Assembly: GCF_014837105.1 (NCBI RefSeq)
Contig: NZ_JACSPO010000008.1
Coordinates: 35,293 to 92,182, forward strand
Reading direction: 5' to 3'
Source of the DNA: Oceanitalea stevensii
GTDB lineage: Bacteria; Actinomycetota; Actinomycetes; Actinomycetales; Actinomycetaceae
DNA length: 56,890 bases
Every line of letters begins with the position of its first letter. The first letter of the stretch is position 1. The position numbers were made by a program, and so were the translations under genes. Shown piece by piece: positions 34,566-43,243 of the stretch. Below the pieces are notes generated by a model. The model made no database searches. It was not told the DNA's origin and saw nothing but the letters and a program-made list of their open reading frames with translations.

Positions 34566-36125
34566 GTGCCCCACCCCTCGTCCTCCGTCGTCCTCCACGA
34601 CCTCTCCTTCTCCTGGCCCGACGGCACCCCTGCCCTGGAGGGCGTCAGCGGCGCCTTCGGCCGCGGGAGCACCGGGCTCGTCGGCGCCAACGGTGCCGGC
34701 AAGTCGACGCTGCTCCGGCTGGTCTCCGGCGCCCTCGTCCCCACCGGGGGCACCGTCTCCGTCCGGGGCGTCGTCGACCACCTCCCGCAGCGGCTCACCG
34801 CCGTCCCGGGCACCGTCCTCGCCGACCTCCTCGGCGTCGCCACCACCCTCCGCGCGCTGCGGGCGATCGAGGCGGGCTCCACGGACCCCGCCGACTTCGA
34901 CGCCGTCGGGACCGACTGGGACGTCGAGGAGCGCGCCGCCGCGGCGCTCGCCACCCTCGGCCTGCCCGTGGACCTCGACCGCCCGGTCACCGCGCTGTCC
35001 GGCGGGGAGGCCGTTCTCGCGGCGCTGGTGGGCGTGCGGCTGCGCGGGGCGGACGTCGCCCTCCTCGACGAGCCGACGAACAACCTCGACGGCGACGCGC
35101 GCGAGCGGGTCTACGAGGTCGTGCGTGGGTGGCGCGGCACGCTCGTCGTCGTCAGCCACGACCTCGCCCTGCTCGACCTCATGGACGCCACCGCCGAGCT
35201 GCGGGCCGGTGAGCTCGTCACCTTCGGCGGCCCCTACAGCGCCTACCGCGAGTGGCTCGCCACCCAGCAGGAGGCGGCCCGGCAGGCGCTGCGCACCGCC
35301 GAGCAGACCCTGCGCCGGGAGCAGCGGGAACGCGACCGGGCGGAGGAGCGCATGGCACACAGCCAGCGGCAGGGCCGTAAGGACCGCGCCGACGGCAAGT
35401 ACCCGCCGATCGTCCTGGGGGCGCGGCGCAACGCCGCCGAGCGGTCCCAGGGCGAGCGTCGGACCGCGGTGGACGCGCGCCTCGCCTCCGCGCGCGCCTC
35501 CGTCGACCTCGCCGAGGCCGCCGTCCGCGACGACGACGCCGTGCGCGTCGACCTGCCCGACCCGCACGTGCCCCGCGGGCGCCGGCTGGCGGTGCTGCCG
35601 AGCAGCGACGGGCGCGACGTCGTCCTCCAGGGCCCCGAGCGGGTCGCCCTCGTCGGGGCGAACGGCGTCGGCAAGACGACGCTCCTGCGCTCGCTCCTGC
35701 CCACGCTGTCGGTCCGCGTCGGCTACCTGCCCCAGCGCGCGGAGCTCGACGACGGCGCCACCGTCCTCGACATCGTGCGCGCCGCCTCGCCCCACCTGGC
35801 CCCCGGGGAGGTGCGCAACCGTCTCGCGCGGCTCCTCGTGCGCGGGGACATGGTCGACCGCGCGGTCGCCACGCTCTCCGGCGGTGAGCGCTTCCGCGTC
35901 GCGCTCGCCCGCGTCCTGCTCACCGACCCACCGCCGGAGCTGCTCGTCCTCGACGAGCCGACGAACGACCTCGACATCCCCACCGTCGACCAGCTCGTCG
36001 CCGCCCTGGGCGCCTACCGGGGCGCGCTGCTCGTCGTCAGCCACGACGGCGCCTTCCTCCAGCGGCTGGGTCTGGACGCCGTCGTCCGGCTCACGGCCGG
36101 AGGCCGCCTCGAGCGGGTGACCTGA
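34566..36125 (+). CDS. ABC-F family ATPase (ribosome-protection type)
   Basis: A 519-residue soluble protein with two ABC domains and no membrane domain. First Walker A GANGAGKST (near residue 41) with signature LSGGE and LLDEPTNNLDG; second Walker A GANGVGKTT with LSGGERFRVALARVL and VLDEPTNDLD. The charged interdomain linker (RREQRERDRAEERMAHSQRQ) is where antibiotic-resistance ABC-F proteins reach into the ribosome. The GTG at 34566 is chosen because GAAAGG lies eight bases before it. The preceding leader has a WhiB7-like promoter and an upstream ORF, supporting a role in resistance to ribosome-targeting drugs. A housekeeping ABC-F role is an alternative. Confidence 0.88.
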   Translation: MPHPSSSVVLHDLSFSWPDGTPALEGVSGAFGRGSTGLVGANGAGKSTLLRLVSGALVPTGGTVSVRGVVDHLPQRLTAVPGTVLADLLGVATTLRALRAIEAGSTDPADFDAVGTDWDVEERAAAALATLGLPVDLDRPVTALSGGEAVLAALVGVRLRGADVALLDEPTNNLDGDARERVYEVVRGWRGTLVVVSHDLALLDLMDATAELRAGELVTFGGPYSAYREWLATQQEAARQALRTAEQTLRREQRERDRAEERMAHSQRQGRKDRADGKYPPIVLGARRNAAERSQGERRTAVDARLASARASVDLAEAAVRDDDAVRVDLPDPHVPRGRRLAVLPSSDGRDVVLQGPERVALVGANGVGKTTLLRSLLPTLSVRVGYLPQRAELDDGATVLDIVRAASPHLAPGEVRNRLARLLVRGDMVDRAVATLSGGERFRVALARVLLTDPPPELLVLDEPTNDLDIPTVDQLVAALGAYRGALLVVSHDGAFLQRLGLDAVVRLTAGGRLERVT

Positions 36126-36141
36126 CCAGCGCCGTCCTCGC

Positions 36142-36735
36142 CTACGGGCGGGCGCGGAGGTCCCGGACGAGGGCCCAGCCGAGGACGGCCAGGCCGGCGA
36201 CGGCGAGGACGACGAGCCAGGGCACGGGAGCGGCGCCGTCGAGCACGAGGGCGAGGACCACGGCGACCTGCGCGACCGCCTGGACGGCGAGGAACCCGGG
36301 CAGCGCGTCGCGCAGGACGGCCACCTCCACCCGCCCGCGCCAGGACACCGCGTCGGTGAGGGCGCCGACGCGCAGGGCGGCGTGGCTCAGCACGGCGAGC
36401 AGCACCAGGGCCCACCACGGGCCGGGCGTGAGCGCGCGCATGGCCACGAGGACGGCGACCGTGATCGCGAGCAGCGCGGCGTGCGGGCGCGTCGCCACGA
36501 CCACGCCGAGCGCCGCCGCCACGGCCAGCTCCGTCGGGCTGCCGGCCACGACCGCCCCCGCACCGGCGACGAGCGCGAGCAGCGCCGCGCGCAGCACGAG
36601 GGCGGGCACGGCCGGGCCGGTGCGCAGCGCCGTCCGTGGCCGCCGGGGCGTCCGCCGGCGCCCGACGGCGAGCGAGCCGTCGGGCCGGGGGAGGACGGCG
36701 CGCACACGCTGGAGCAGCCGCTGCAGCGGGCTCAT
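36142..36735 (-). CDS. hypothetical membrane protein of the DUF58/MoxR operon
   Basis: A 197-residue protein with a basic Arg-rich N terminus (residues 1-40) and about five predicted membrane helices. I do not recognise a named family. It ends the operon containing MoxR, DUF58 and DUF4129 proteins, and its ATG overlaps the DUF58 stop (ATGA), so it is produced together with them. It converges with the ABC-F gene, leaving 16 bp. It may be a membrane subunit of the same module; this is inference from context. Confidence 0.7.
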   Translation of the reverse strand: MSPLQRLLQRVRAVLPRPDGSLAVGRRRTPRRPRTALRTGPAVPALVLRAALLALVAGAGAVVAGSPTELAVAAALGVVVATRPHAALLAITVAVLVAMRALTPGPWWALVLLAVLSHAALRVGALTDAVSWRGRVEVAVLRDALPGFLAVQAVAQVAVVLALVLDGAAPVPWLVVLAVAGLAVLGWALVRDLRARP

Positions 36736-38039
36736 CGCGGTGCCCCGTGGCGACGGCGGGCGAGGGTGGCGAGCTCGGCACGCCCACCGCTGGGCGGTGG
36801 GCCGTCCGCCGCCCAGCGGACCACCTCCACGCCACCGCGCCGCAGGGTGGTGAGCCGGTCCTCGCGCTGCAGCGAGACCATCCGGTAGGCCATGAGGAGC
36901 CGCACCGACATCTCCGCCCCGCGCACCGGGGGCAGCACGTCGACCGCGACCACCCGGTGGCCGGCGTGCCGCCAGGTGAGCGCCATCGTCGCGGCCTCGT
37001 CGTCGAGGAAGGTCGACAGGACGACGACGAGCGCGCCGGAGGGCACCTGCGGCGCGCGCACGCGGGGGCGGGGCGTGCCCTCGGGTGCCGACAGCGCCAG
37101 GCGCCGCACGACCCGCTCGAGGTGCCGGCGCCCGCCGCCGGGGCGTACGGGCCGCCGTCGCAGCCCGAGGTCCTCCAGGCCCACGCGGTCGCCCTGGCCG
37201 AGGTAGGCCCGCGCGAGGGACGCCGCGGCCTCACGGGCGATGTCGAGGGAGGTGACGTCGCTCGTGAGCACCTCGCGGCCGCCGGCCCAGGTCGCGACGT
37301 CCGGTCCGACGTCGTCGCGGGAGTCGATGACGAGGACGACCGTCGCCTCCGCGGTCGACTGCGTGCGGCGCACGTAGAGGTCCTGCAGGCGTCCGTCCTG
37401 GACCCCGCGGCGGGCGCTGGTGCGCCAGTCGATGCGGCGCAGCCGGTCGCCGGCGGTGAAGAGGTTGACGTCGTGGAGCTCCTCGCCGTCCCCGATCCGC
37501 CGGGCGGCGTGCGGGCCGACGAGCCCCTGGAGCCGTGGCGGCAGCGGCAGCCGGTCCAGCGGGCGCTGCCCGGGCAGCACGAGGACCGAGGACGGTCCCA
37601 CCGTGAGGACCTCGCCCGTGGTGACGTGCCCGCTGCCGAGCCCGACGGCGTCGAGACGGAAGAGCTGGTTCTCCCCGGTCCGCACGCTCGTCGTCGCGAG
37701 CGCCACCTCACGGACCTCGCCCGGGAGGAGGCGGACGAGGCACTCGTCGGGCTCGGTGCCCGGGCTGGAGGAGCGCAGCCGGGCCGCGACGGCACCCTCC
37801 GGGCCGCGCAGCAGCGCCGGGGCGCGCAGCTCGGTGCTCGCGGTGAGCTGCCGCGGGGCGCGCACCTGCACCTCCAGCGGCTCGCGCGGCCGTCGGGTCC
37901 AGCCCCACACCGCGGTGAGGAGCGGCGCGACACCCAGCGCGGCGACGTCGGGTCGCCCGTTGAGCGCACCCGCGACCAGCACCCCCGCCCCCAGGAGGAG
38001 CCCGGCGGTGAGGTGGGTGAGCGGGGACCAGCGGGTCAC
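36732..38039 (-). CDS. DUF58 protein (MoxR-associated)
   Basis: A 435-residue protein with two N-terminal membrane helices (residues 8-45) followed by a beta-rich region and the conserved DUF58 core RIGDGEELHDVNLFTAGDRL, then RRIDWRTSARRG. A C-terminal von Willebrand A-like fold is suggested by VVLVIDSRDDVGPD. DUF58 proteins are encoded beside MoxR AAA ATPases, which are thought to act as chaperones for vWA proteins. The GTG overlaps the MoxR stop (GTGA). Confidence 0.86.
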   Translation of the reverse strand: MTRWSPLTHLTAGLLLGAGVLVAGALNGRPDVAALGVAPLLTAVWGWTRRPREPLEVQVRAPRQLTASTELRAPALLRGPEGAVAARLRSSSPGTEPDECLVRLLPGEVREVALATTSVRTGENQLFRLDAVGLGSGHVTTGEVLTVGPSSVLVLPGQRPLDRLPLPPRLQGLVGPHAARRIGDGEELHDVNLFTAGDRLRRIDWRTSARRGVQDGRLQDLYVRRTQSTAEATVVLVIDSRDDVGPDVATWAGGREVLTSDVTSLDIAREAAASLARAYLGQGDRVGLEDLGLRRRPVRPGGGRRHLERVVRRLALSAPEGTPRPRVRAPQVPSGALVVVLSTFLDDEAATMALTWRHAGHRVVAVDVLPPVRGAEMSVRLLMAYRMVSLQREDRLTTLRRGGVEVVRWAADGPPPSGGRAELATLARRRHGAPR

Positions 38040-39022
38040 CGGGTGCTGGCGGGGCCGGGGACGGAGGACAGCAGAGCGGTGACGACGCTGCTGGGCTGCG
38101 TGCCGCCCGCCCACGCCGCCGCGGTGAGGGTGAGGCGGTGCGCGAGCGCGGGCACGGCCACCGCCTTGACGTCCTCCGGGGTGACGAAGTCGCGGCCGTC
38201 GAGCACGGCCAGCGCCCGTCCCACGAGGAGCAGTGCCTGGGAGCCGCGCGGGGAGGCCCCGACCTCGACGGCGCTGTGCGTGCGGGTGGCCGCGGCCAGG
38301 GCCACGCAGTAGGCGACGACGTCGGGGTCGACGGCGACGGCCTCGACACCCGCCTGCATGCCGAGGAGCTGCTCGGGCGTGACGACCTGGCGGACGTCCG
38401 CGCGCTCCCGGCGCCGGTCCAGCCGCCGGTGCAGGACGTCCGCCTCGGCCTGCGCGCTGGGGTAGCCGACGGCCAGGCGCACCATGAAGCGGTCGAGCTG
38501 CGCCTCGGGCAGCGGGTAGGTCCCCTCGTACTCGACGGGGTTGGACGTGGCCATGACGTGGAAGGGCTCGGGCAGCGGGAAGCTCGTCCCCTCGACCGAC
38601 ACCTGGCGCTCGGCCATCGCCTCGAGCAGCGCCGACTGCGTCTTGGGCGCGGTCCGGTTGATCTCGTCGGCGAGGAAGAGGCCGGTGAAGACCGGCCCGG
38701 GGCGGAAGGTGAATTCCGCCGTCGCCGGGTCGTAGACGTAGGAGCCGGTGATGTCCGCGGGCAGGAGGTCCGGCGTGCACTGCAGCCGCCGGAAGTCCAG
38801 GCCCAGCGCGGTCGCCAGGGACCGCGCCGCCAGCGTCTTGCCCAGCCCCGGGACGTCCTCGAAGAGCACGTGCCCGCCCGCGAGGACCGCCGCCAGTGCC
38901 AGGCGCAGCGGTTGCGCCATGCCGACGACGGCGGTGCCCACCTCGCGCAGCACGTCACCACCGAGCGCGGCGACCTCGGCGACGGGCAGCGGGGCGGGGG
39001 AGGAGGTGGGCTGGTCAGTCAC
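38036..39022 (-). CDS. MoxR-family AAA+ ATPase (copy A)
   Basis: A 328-residue AAA+ ATPase. Walker A EDVPGLGKT, Walker B LFLADEINR, sensor 1 MATSNPVEYEGTYPLPEAQL and an arginine-bearing LDRFMVRL are all present, followed by the helical lid. It is probably a chaperone for the adjacent DUF58/vWA proteins. The GTG start overlaps the previous gene by eight bases. A second MoxR gene with DUF58 and transglutaminase partners lies at 50385-51341. Confidence 0.92.
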   Translation of the reverse strand: MTDQPTSSPAPLPVAEVAALGGDVLREVGTAVVGMAQPLRLALAAVLAGGHVLFEDVPGLGKTLAARSLATALGLDFRRLQCTPDLLPADITGSYVYDPATAEFTFRPGPVFTGLFLADEINRTAPKTQSALLEAMAERQVSVEGTSFPLPEPFHVMATSNPVEYEGTYPLPEAQLDRFMVRLAVGYPSAQAEADVLHRRLDRRRERADVRQVVTPEQLLGMQAGVEAVAVDPDVVAYCVALAAATRTHSAVEVGASPRGSQALLLVGRALAVLDGRDFVTPEDVKAVAVPALAHRLTLTAAAWAGGTQPSSVVTALLSSVPGPASTR

Positions 39023-39467
39023 GGGGGCTCCGGTTCTCGAGGGCGGTGAGGCAGGCGTCCAGCGCCCGCACGGGCTGGGGCGTGGTGGCACGCAGGGTGC
39101 GCCAGGCGCGCTCGCCGAGGTGGGTGTGCACGGCGTCGTCGTCGGCGGGGTCGATGCCGGCGAGGGCGAGACGGCCGGCGGCGACCTCCCGCAGCTGGCG
39201 CAGGCCGCGCTCGCCGACGCGCCCGTCACGGTCGGTGAGCGACCAGGACAGCTGGGAGACCTCGTGGCGGTGGCCGCCGCGCTGCTCGGCGGGCAGCTGG
39301 GGCAGGACGTGGTCGCGGCCCAGGTCCCGGTGGCCGACGAGCGCCGCGACGACGGCGGTGGCCGCGGCGGCGAGGGCGATGTTGACGCCGTCGAAGCCGA
39401 TGCCCCACATGGCGACGGCGACGGCGGCGACCGCGAGGACGGCGGCCGCGGCCCGGCCCCGGCTCAC
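39015..39467 (-). CDS. hypothetical membrane protein of the DUF4129/MoxR operon
   Basis: A 150-residue protein with two predicted N-terminal membrane helices (about residues 5-22 and 28-45) and a soluble C-terminal helical domain (RVGERGLRQLREVAAGRLAL). No family is recognised with confidence. The GTG overlaps the DUF4129 stop (GTGA) and the stop lies inside the MoxR start, so all are translated as one unit. An open frame extends upstream to 40067, but that part is antisense-like shadow of DUF4129. Confidence 0.7.
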   Translation of the reverse strand: MSRGRAAAAVLAVAAVAVAMWGIGFDGVNIALAAAATAVVAALVGHRDLGRDHVLPQLPAEQRGGHRHEVSQLSWSLTDRDGRVGERGLRQLREVAAGRLALAGIDPADDDAVHTHLGERAWRTLRATTPQPVRALDACLTALENRSPRD

Positions 39468-40189
39468 CGGGGCTCCCACGAGGCGGCGAGGCGCTCGAGG
39501 CAGCGGCCGGCCTCGGCGACGTCCTCGGCGGTGAGGACGGCGTGCGGGGCGAAGCGGGCGCGGTGGTAGAGGCGCAGGAGGCCGCGGGTGGCGTCCGGGT
39601 CGGCGCTCGTGGCGTCGAGGACGGCGGTGGTGAGCTCGGTGGGGGTGTCGGAGGGGGCGCGTGCCACGCCCGAGCTCGCGGCGGCGGCCTCGAGCTCGAG
39701 CCAGGCGGCGATCACGGCGTCGTCGGGCCCCCGGCGCGAGGCGAGCACCGCGCGGGCGGCGGCCACGCCGCGGCGCAGGGCCGGCAGGTCCGGCTCGGCC
39801 TCGACGGCGGTGGGCTCGACGGCGGTGCCGGGGGCCGGTTCGTGGGACGGGCCGGTGGTGCCCCGGGCGAGCGTCGCCCGGCGCAGGAGCGCCCGGAGCA
39901 GGAGGGCGAGGAGGAGGAGGCCGACCGCCGCGAGGATGAGCGTGACGGGGACGCCCCGCTCGGTCGTCTCCGGCGGCGGCTCCTCCTGGGCCTCCTCCGC
40001 CGGCGGGGTCGTCGTCTGCTCGACGGGGACGGGGCGCAGCTCCACCTCGCGCGGCGCGACGTGCCACGGCCCGGCGAGGGCGGCGCCGGCGACGACGGCG
40101 AGCGCGACGAGCGCCGCGAGGAGCGGCAGGAGCAGCGGGTGAGCCGTCCCGCGGGCACGGGGCCGCGCCGTCGCCTGCCGCCCGTCCAT
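39464..40189 (-). CDS. DUF4129 membrane protein
   Basis: A 241-residue protein: an N-terminal membrane helix (residues 20-40), a Pro/Glu-rich extracytoplasmic linker (TTTPPAEEAQEEPPPETTE), a second helix (about 80-100), then the soluble DUF4129 domain with LLRLYHRARFAPHAVLTAED near the C terminus. DUF4129 often forms the tail of transglutaminase-like proteins that accompany MoxR/DUF58; here it is a separate gene. The ATG follows TACGGT by six bases (leaderless). First gene of the five-gene operon. Confidence 0.85.
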   Translation of the reverse strand: MDGRQATARPRARGTAHPLLLPLLAALVALAVVAGAALAGPWHVAPREVELRPVPVEQTTTPPAEEAQEEPPPETTERGVPVTLILAAVGLLLLALLLRALLRRATLARGTTGPSHEPAPGTAVEPTAVEAEPDLPALRRGVAAARAVLASRRGPDDAVIAAWLELEAAAASSGVARAPSDTPTELTTAVLDATSADPDATRGLLRLYHRARFAPHAVLTAEDVAEAGRCLERLAASWEPR

Positions 40190-40195
40190 GACCTC

Positions 40196-40201
40196 ACCGT
40201 A
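40196..40201 (-). promoter_or_regulatory. -10 element of the DUF4129 operon (leaderless)
   Basis: TACGGT on the minus strand, six bases before the ATG; back to back with the hydrolase promoter. Confidence 0.6.
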
Positions 40202-40216
40202 TCGGCCGAGGTCCCC

Positions 40217-40222
40217 TACCGT
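40217..40222 (+). promoter_or_regulatory. -10 element of the alpha/beta hydrolase gene (leaderless)
   Basis: TACCGT ends six bases before the ATG at 40229. Confidence 0.6.
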
Positions 40223-40228
40223 GGGGAC

Positions 40229-41041
40229 ATGGAGCGACGCGTGCGCAGGGGCGGCCTCACCTTCGACGTCCGTGACGAGGGCAGCGGCCCGCCGGTGCTG
40301 CTCCTCCACGGCTTCCCGCAGGACTCGACGAGCTGGCGGCACGTCGTGCCGCGGCTCCGCGCGGCCGGGCTGCGCACGATCACGATGGACCAGCGGGGCT
40401 ACTCCCCGGGTGCCCGCCCGGCGGCGCGGGCGGCGTACCGGCTGGAGTTCCTCGTCGCGGACGTCGTCGCGGTGCTCGACGCCGCCGGTGTGGACCGCGC
40501 GCACGTCGTCGGCCACGACTGGGGCGGCGGGGCCGCGTGGATGGCCGGGTCGCGGCACCCCGACAGGGTGGCGTCACTGACGGTGGTCTCGACCCCGCAC
40601 CCGGCGGCGCTCACGGCGGCGATGCTGCGCTCGGACCAGGCGCTGCGCTCCTCCTACATGGCGTTCTTCCAGCTGCCGGGACTGCCCGAGCGTCTCCTCC
40701 GCAGCCGCGTGGAGCGGATCCTCGTCTCGGCCGGGCTGCCGCCGGAGCAGGCCCGGCTCTACCAGGAGCGGATGCGTGAGCCGGGGGCGGCGCGCGGCGC
40801 GCTCAACTGGTACCGCGGCGTGCCGCTCAGCCGGGAGGGTGCCGGGCGCGTCGGGGTGCCGACGACGTACGTGTGGGGCGAGGCGGACCCCTACCTCGGC
40901 CGCCGAGCCGCCGAGCTCACCCGCGACTACGTGTACGGCGACTACGAGTTCCTCCCGCTGCCCGGTGGGCACTGGCTGCCCGAGCTGAGCCCCGACGCGG
41001 TCGCCGACGCCGTCGTCCGGAGGGTGGCCTCGGCGTCCTGA
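40229..41041 (+). CDS. alpha/beta hydrolase, epoxide-hydrolase-like
   Basis: A 270-residue cytosolic alpha/beta hydrolase. Oxyanion-hole motif HGFPQ, nucleophile elbow VGHDWGGG with Asp as nucleophile (as in epoxide hydrolases and haloalkane dehalogenases), acid region WGEADPYL and catalytic His in LPGGHWLPEL. The WYRG segment in the cap domain (ALNWYRGVPLS) suggests epoxide hydrolase. Actual substrate unknown. It is divergent from the DUF4129 operon and followed by a hairpin at 41047-41063. Confidence 0.86.
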   Translation: MERRVRRGGLTFDVRDEGSGPPVLLLHGFPQDSTSWRHVVPRLRAAGLRTITMDQRGYSPGARPAARAAYRLEFLVADVVAVLDAAGVDRAHVVGHDWGGGAAWMAGSRHPDRVASLTVVSTPHPAALTAAMLRSDQALRSSYMAFFQLPGLPERLLRSRVERILVSAGLPPEQARLYQERMREPGAARGALNWYRGVPLSREGAGRVGVPTTYVWGEADPYLGRRAAELTRDYVYGDYEFLPLPGGHWLPELSPDAVADAVVRRVASAS

Positions 41042-41046
41042 GCTCG

Positions 41047-41063
41047 CCGGGGCGGTGCCCCGG
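41047..41063 (+). terminator. terminator after the alpha/beta hydrolase gene
   Basis: CCGGGGC-GGT-GCCCCGG, a seven-base perfect stem with three-base loop, five bases after the stop. Confidence 0.55.
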
Positions 41064-41159
41064 TCGGCGGCAGGCCGGCTGCGTCGCTGAGACGGTCCCC
41101 GAGCAGGCGCACGGACGTCCACGGCCACGCCTGCCCATCGCCCTCGGACCCTTCCCAAC

Positions 41160-41179
41160 ATGTAGCACTCCTGCTACAT
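41160..41179. promoter_or_regulatory. palindromic operator upstream of the ABC exporter operon
   Basis: ATGTAGCA-CTCC-TGCTACAT, a perfect eight-base-arm dyad 31 bp before the ATPase ATG, in promoter position. It is a strong candidate operator; the small HTH protein ending this operon could be the ligand, by inference. Confidence 0.65.
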
Positions 41180-41210
41180 TCCTACTCATCCCTACGACGG
41201 GAGGTGGGAC

Positions 41211-42155
41211 ATGCGCAGCGACGACTCCGCGGTCATCGACGTGACTGACGTGCGCATGCGGTACGGGACCACGGACGTCCTCGACGGCGTGACCTTCCAT
41301 GTCGACCGGGGTGAGGTGGTCGTGCTGCTCGGGCCCAACGGGGCGGGCAAGACGACGACGATCGAGATCCTCGAGGGCTTCCGGCTCCCCTCCGGGGGCC
41401 GGGTCCGGGTGCTCGGGCAGGACCCCGCCCGGGGCGGCGAGCCCTGGCGCGCCGACGTCGGGGTGGTGCTCCAGTCCTGGCGCGACCACGGCCGGTGGAC
41501 CGTGCGGGAGCTGGTCGAGCAGTTCGGCTCCTACTACCGGCCCTACTCCACCCCCGAGCGTCCGCGGCCCTACCCGACGGCGGAGCTCCTCGAGCGGGTC
41601 GGGCTCGCCGAGCGGGCGGACCAGCAGGTCAAGAAGCTCTCCGGTGGCCAGCGTCGCCGGCTGGACGTCGCGATCGGGATCGTCGGGCGGCCCCGGCTCC
41701 TCTTCCTCGACGAGCCGACGGCGGGGTTCGACCCCGTGGCCCGCCGCGACTTCCACGACCTCATCCACCGGCTCAGCGACCTGGAGGACACGACGATCCT
41801 CCTCACCACCCACGACCTCGGCGAGGCCGAGAAGCTCGCCGACCGCATCCTCATCCTCGACGGCGGACGGATCGTCGCCGACGGCAGCGCCGAGCAGCTG
41901 GCCCGGCAGGTCGCCGGACGCACCGAGGTGCGCTGGTCCGCGGACGGGGAGCGGCACGTCCACGCGACGTCCGACGGCACCGCCTTCGTCCGCGACCTCC
42001 TCGCCCGGCTCGGGGAGGAGGTCAGCGACCTCGAGGTGCGCCGCAGCACCCTGGAGGACACCTACCTGGCGATGGTCGCGCGCAGCGACGCGCCGCAGGG
42101 CCACGGGGCCGCCGTCCCCGGCCTGACCCTCGTCTCCGGGGAGGAGTCCCGATGA
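41211..42155 (+). CDS. ABC exporter ATP-binding protein (DRA/CcmA type)
   Basis: A 314-residue ABC-2-type exporter ATPase. Walker A GPNGAGKTTT (near residue 42), signature LSGGQRRRLDVAIGI, Walker B LLFLDEPTAGFDP and H-loop TTHDLGEAEK. The C-terminal 90 residues form the extra domain typical of drug-resistance ATPases of the DrrA group. The ATG is preceded by a strong GGGAGGTGG. It overlaps the permease start (ATGA). The transported substrate is unknown; drug, lipid or peptide export are options. Confidence 0.9.
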   Translation: MRSDDSAVIDVTDVRMRYGTTDVLDGVTFHVDRGEVVVLLGPNGAGKTTTIEILEGFRLPSGGRVRVLGQDPARGGEPWRADVGVVLQSWRDHGRWTVRELVEQFGSYYRPYSTPERPRPYPTAELLERVGLAERADQQVKKLSGGQRRRLDVAIGIVGRPRLLFLDEPTAGFDPVARRDFHDLIHRLSDLEDTTILLTTHDLGEAEKLADRILILDGGRIVADGSAEQLARQVAGRTEVRWSADGERHVHATSDGTAFVRDLLARLGEEVSDLEVRRSTLEDTYLAMVARSDAPQGHGAAVPGLTLVSGEESR

Positions 42156-43006
42156 GTCCCACGACCAGCGCCGTCCGCGCCGGAGCACGCCGCGGGTGGA
42201 TCGAGTTCCGCAACGCGATGCGCGCCCCCGAGGACCTCACGTACTACGTCCTGGGGACGGTCGTCTTCCTCGTCGTCATGTGGTTCAACCGCGCCAACGA
42301 GGTCGAGGGCGCGGGCATCTCGCTCGCGCTCCTCATCCTGCCCGGCGTCCTCGCCTTCACGACGATGTTCTCCGCCTCCTACGGCCTGGCGACGCTCGTG
42401 GCCGCGGAGCGTGAGGACGGCACGCTGCTGCGCGCCAAGTCCGTCCCCCACGGGATGCGCGGCTACGTCACCGGGCAGAGCGTCCGCTCCAGCCTCGAGG
42501 TCGCCTTCAACGTCGTCGTCCTCACCGTCCCGGCGACCCTCATCGTCCCGCGCCTGTGGTCCGCCACCGGCCCCGCCGACGTCCTTCTCCTCGCCGCTGC
42601 GCTCGTGCTCGGCCTCGCCGCCTGCCTGCCGATCGGCTTCGCCGTCGGGTCGGTCTTCCGCAGCCCGCGGGCGGTCGGCGGCTGGGGGATGCTCGTCATG
42701 GGCGGGCTCGTCCTCGTCTCCGGGGTCTTCGTCCCCGCCGCCCAGCTCCCCGGCTGGGCGCAGGTCCTCGGCCAGCTCACCCCGATGTACTGGATGGGGC
42801 ACCTCATGCGTCACGCGGTCCTGCCCGAGAGTGTCGTCGTCGTCGAGATCGGCGAGGAGTGGCGCACCGCGGAGGCCCTCGGCGTCCTCGGCCTGTGGGC
42901 GCTCGTCGGTGTCCTGCTCGCCCCCGTGCTCCTGCGCCGGATGGCGCGGCGCGAGTCGGGCTCCGTCGTCGCCGCCGGCCGGGAGAAGCAGCTGCAGCGT
43001 GTCTGA
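42152..43006 (+). CDS. ABC-2 type exporter permease
   Basis: A 284-residue membrane protein with six predicted helices and the ABC-2 family features AAEREDGTLLRAKSVP in the first cytosolic loop and a C-terminal LTPMYWMGHLMRHAVLP segment. It pairs with the preceding ATPase, with which its start codon overlaps. Its stop overlaps the start of the small HTH gene by eight bases. Confidence 0.9.
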   Translation: MSPTTSAVRAGARRGWIEFRNAMRAPEDLTYYVLGTVVFLVVMWFNRANEVEGAGISLALLILPGVLAFTTMFSASYGLATLVAAEREDGTLLRAKSVPHGMRGYVTGQSVRSSLEVAFNVVVLTVPATLIVPRLWSATGPADVLLLAAALVLGLAACLPIGFAVGSVFRSPRAVGGWGMLVMGGLVLVSGVFVPAAQLPGWAQVLGQLTPMYWMGHLMRHAVLPESVVVVEIGEEWRTAEALGVLGLWALVGVLLAPVLLRRMARRESGSVVAAGREKQLQRV

Positions 43007-43241
43007 ACCGAGGAGCCCGGAGGCCGTCCACAACCGCATCGCCACCCTGCGCGTCGACCGCGGCGTCACCCGCCGCGAGCTCGCGGACGCGCTCGGGGTC
43101 CACTACCAGACGGTCGGCTACCTCGAGCGCGGGGAGTACGCCCCGAGCCTGCACCTCGCCCTGCGGATCGCCGCGTACTTCGACGTCCCGCTCGAGTTCG
43201 TCTTCTCCCTCGAGCCCTTCCCGCGGATCGGCCCGGGCTGA
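42999..43241 (+). CDS. small XRE-type HTH protein of the exporter operon
   Basis: An 80-residue Cro/CI-type DNA-binding protein: NRIATLRVDRGVTRRELADA, then GVHYQTVGYLERGEYAPSLH and the C-terminal IAAYFDVPLEFVFSLEPF, typical of the short XRE (YgzD-like) regulators often found beside ABC-2 exporters. Its GTG lies inside the permease reading frame end, so its synthesis is tied to the transporter. It is a likely autoregulator of the operon through the palindrome at 41160-41179, by inference. Confidence 0.85.
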   Translation: MSEPRSPEAVHNRIATLRVDRGVTRRELADALGVHYQTVGYLERGEYAPSLHLALRIAAYFDVPLEFVFSLEPFPRIGPG

Positions 43242-43243
43242 GG

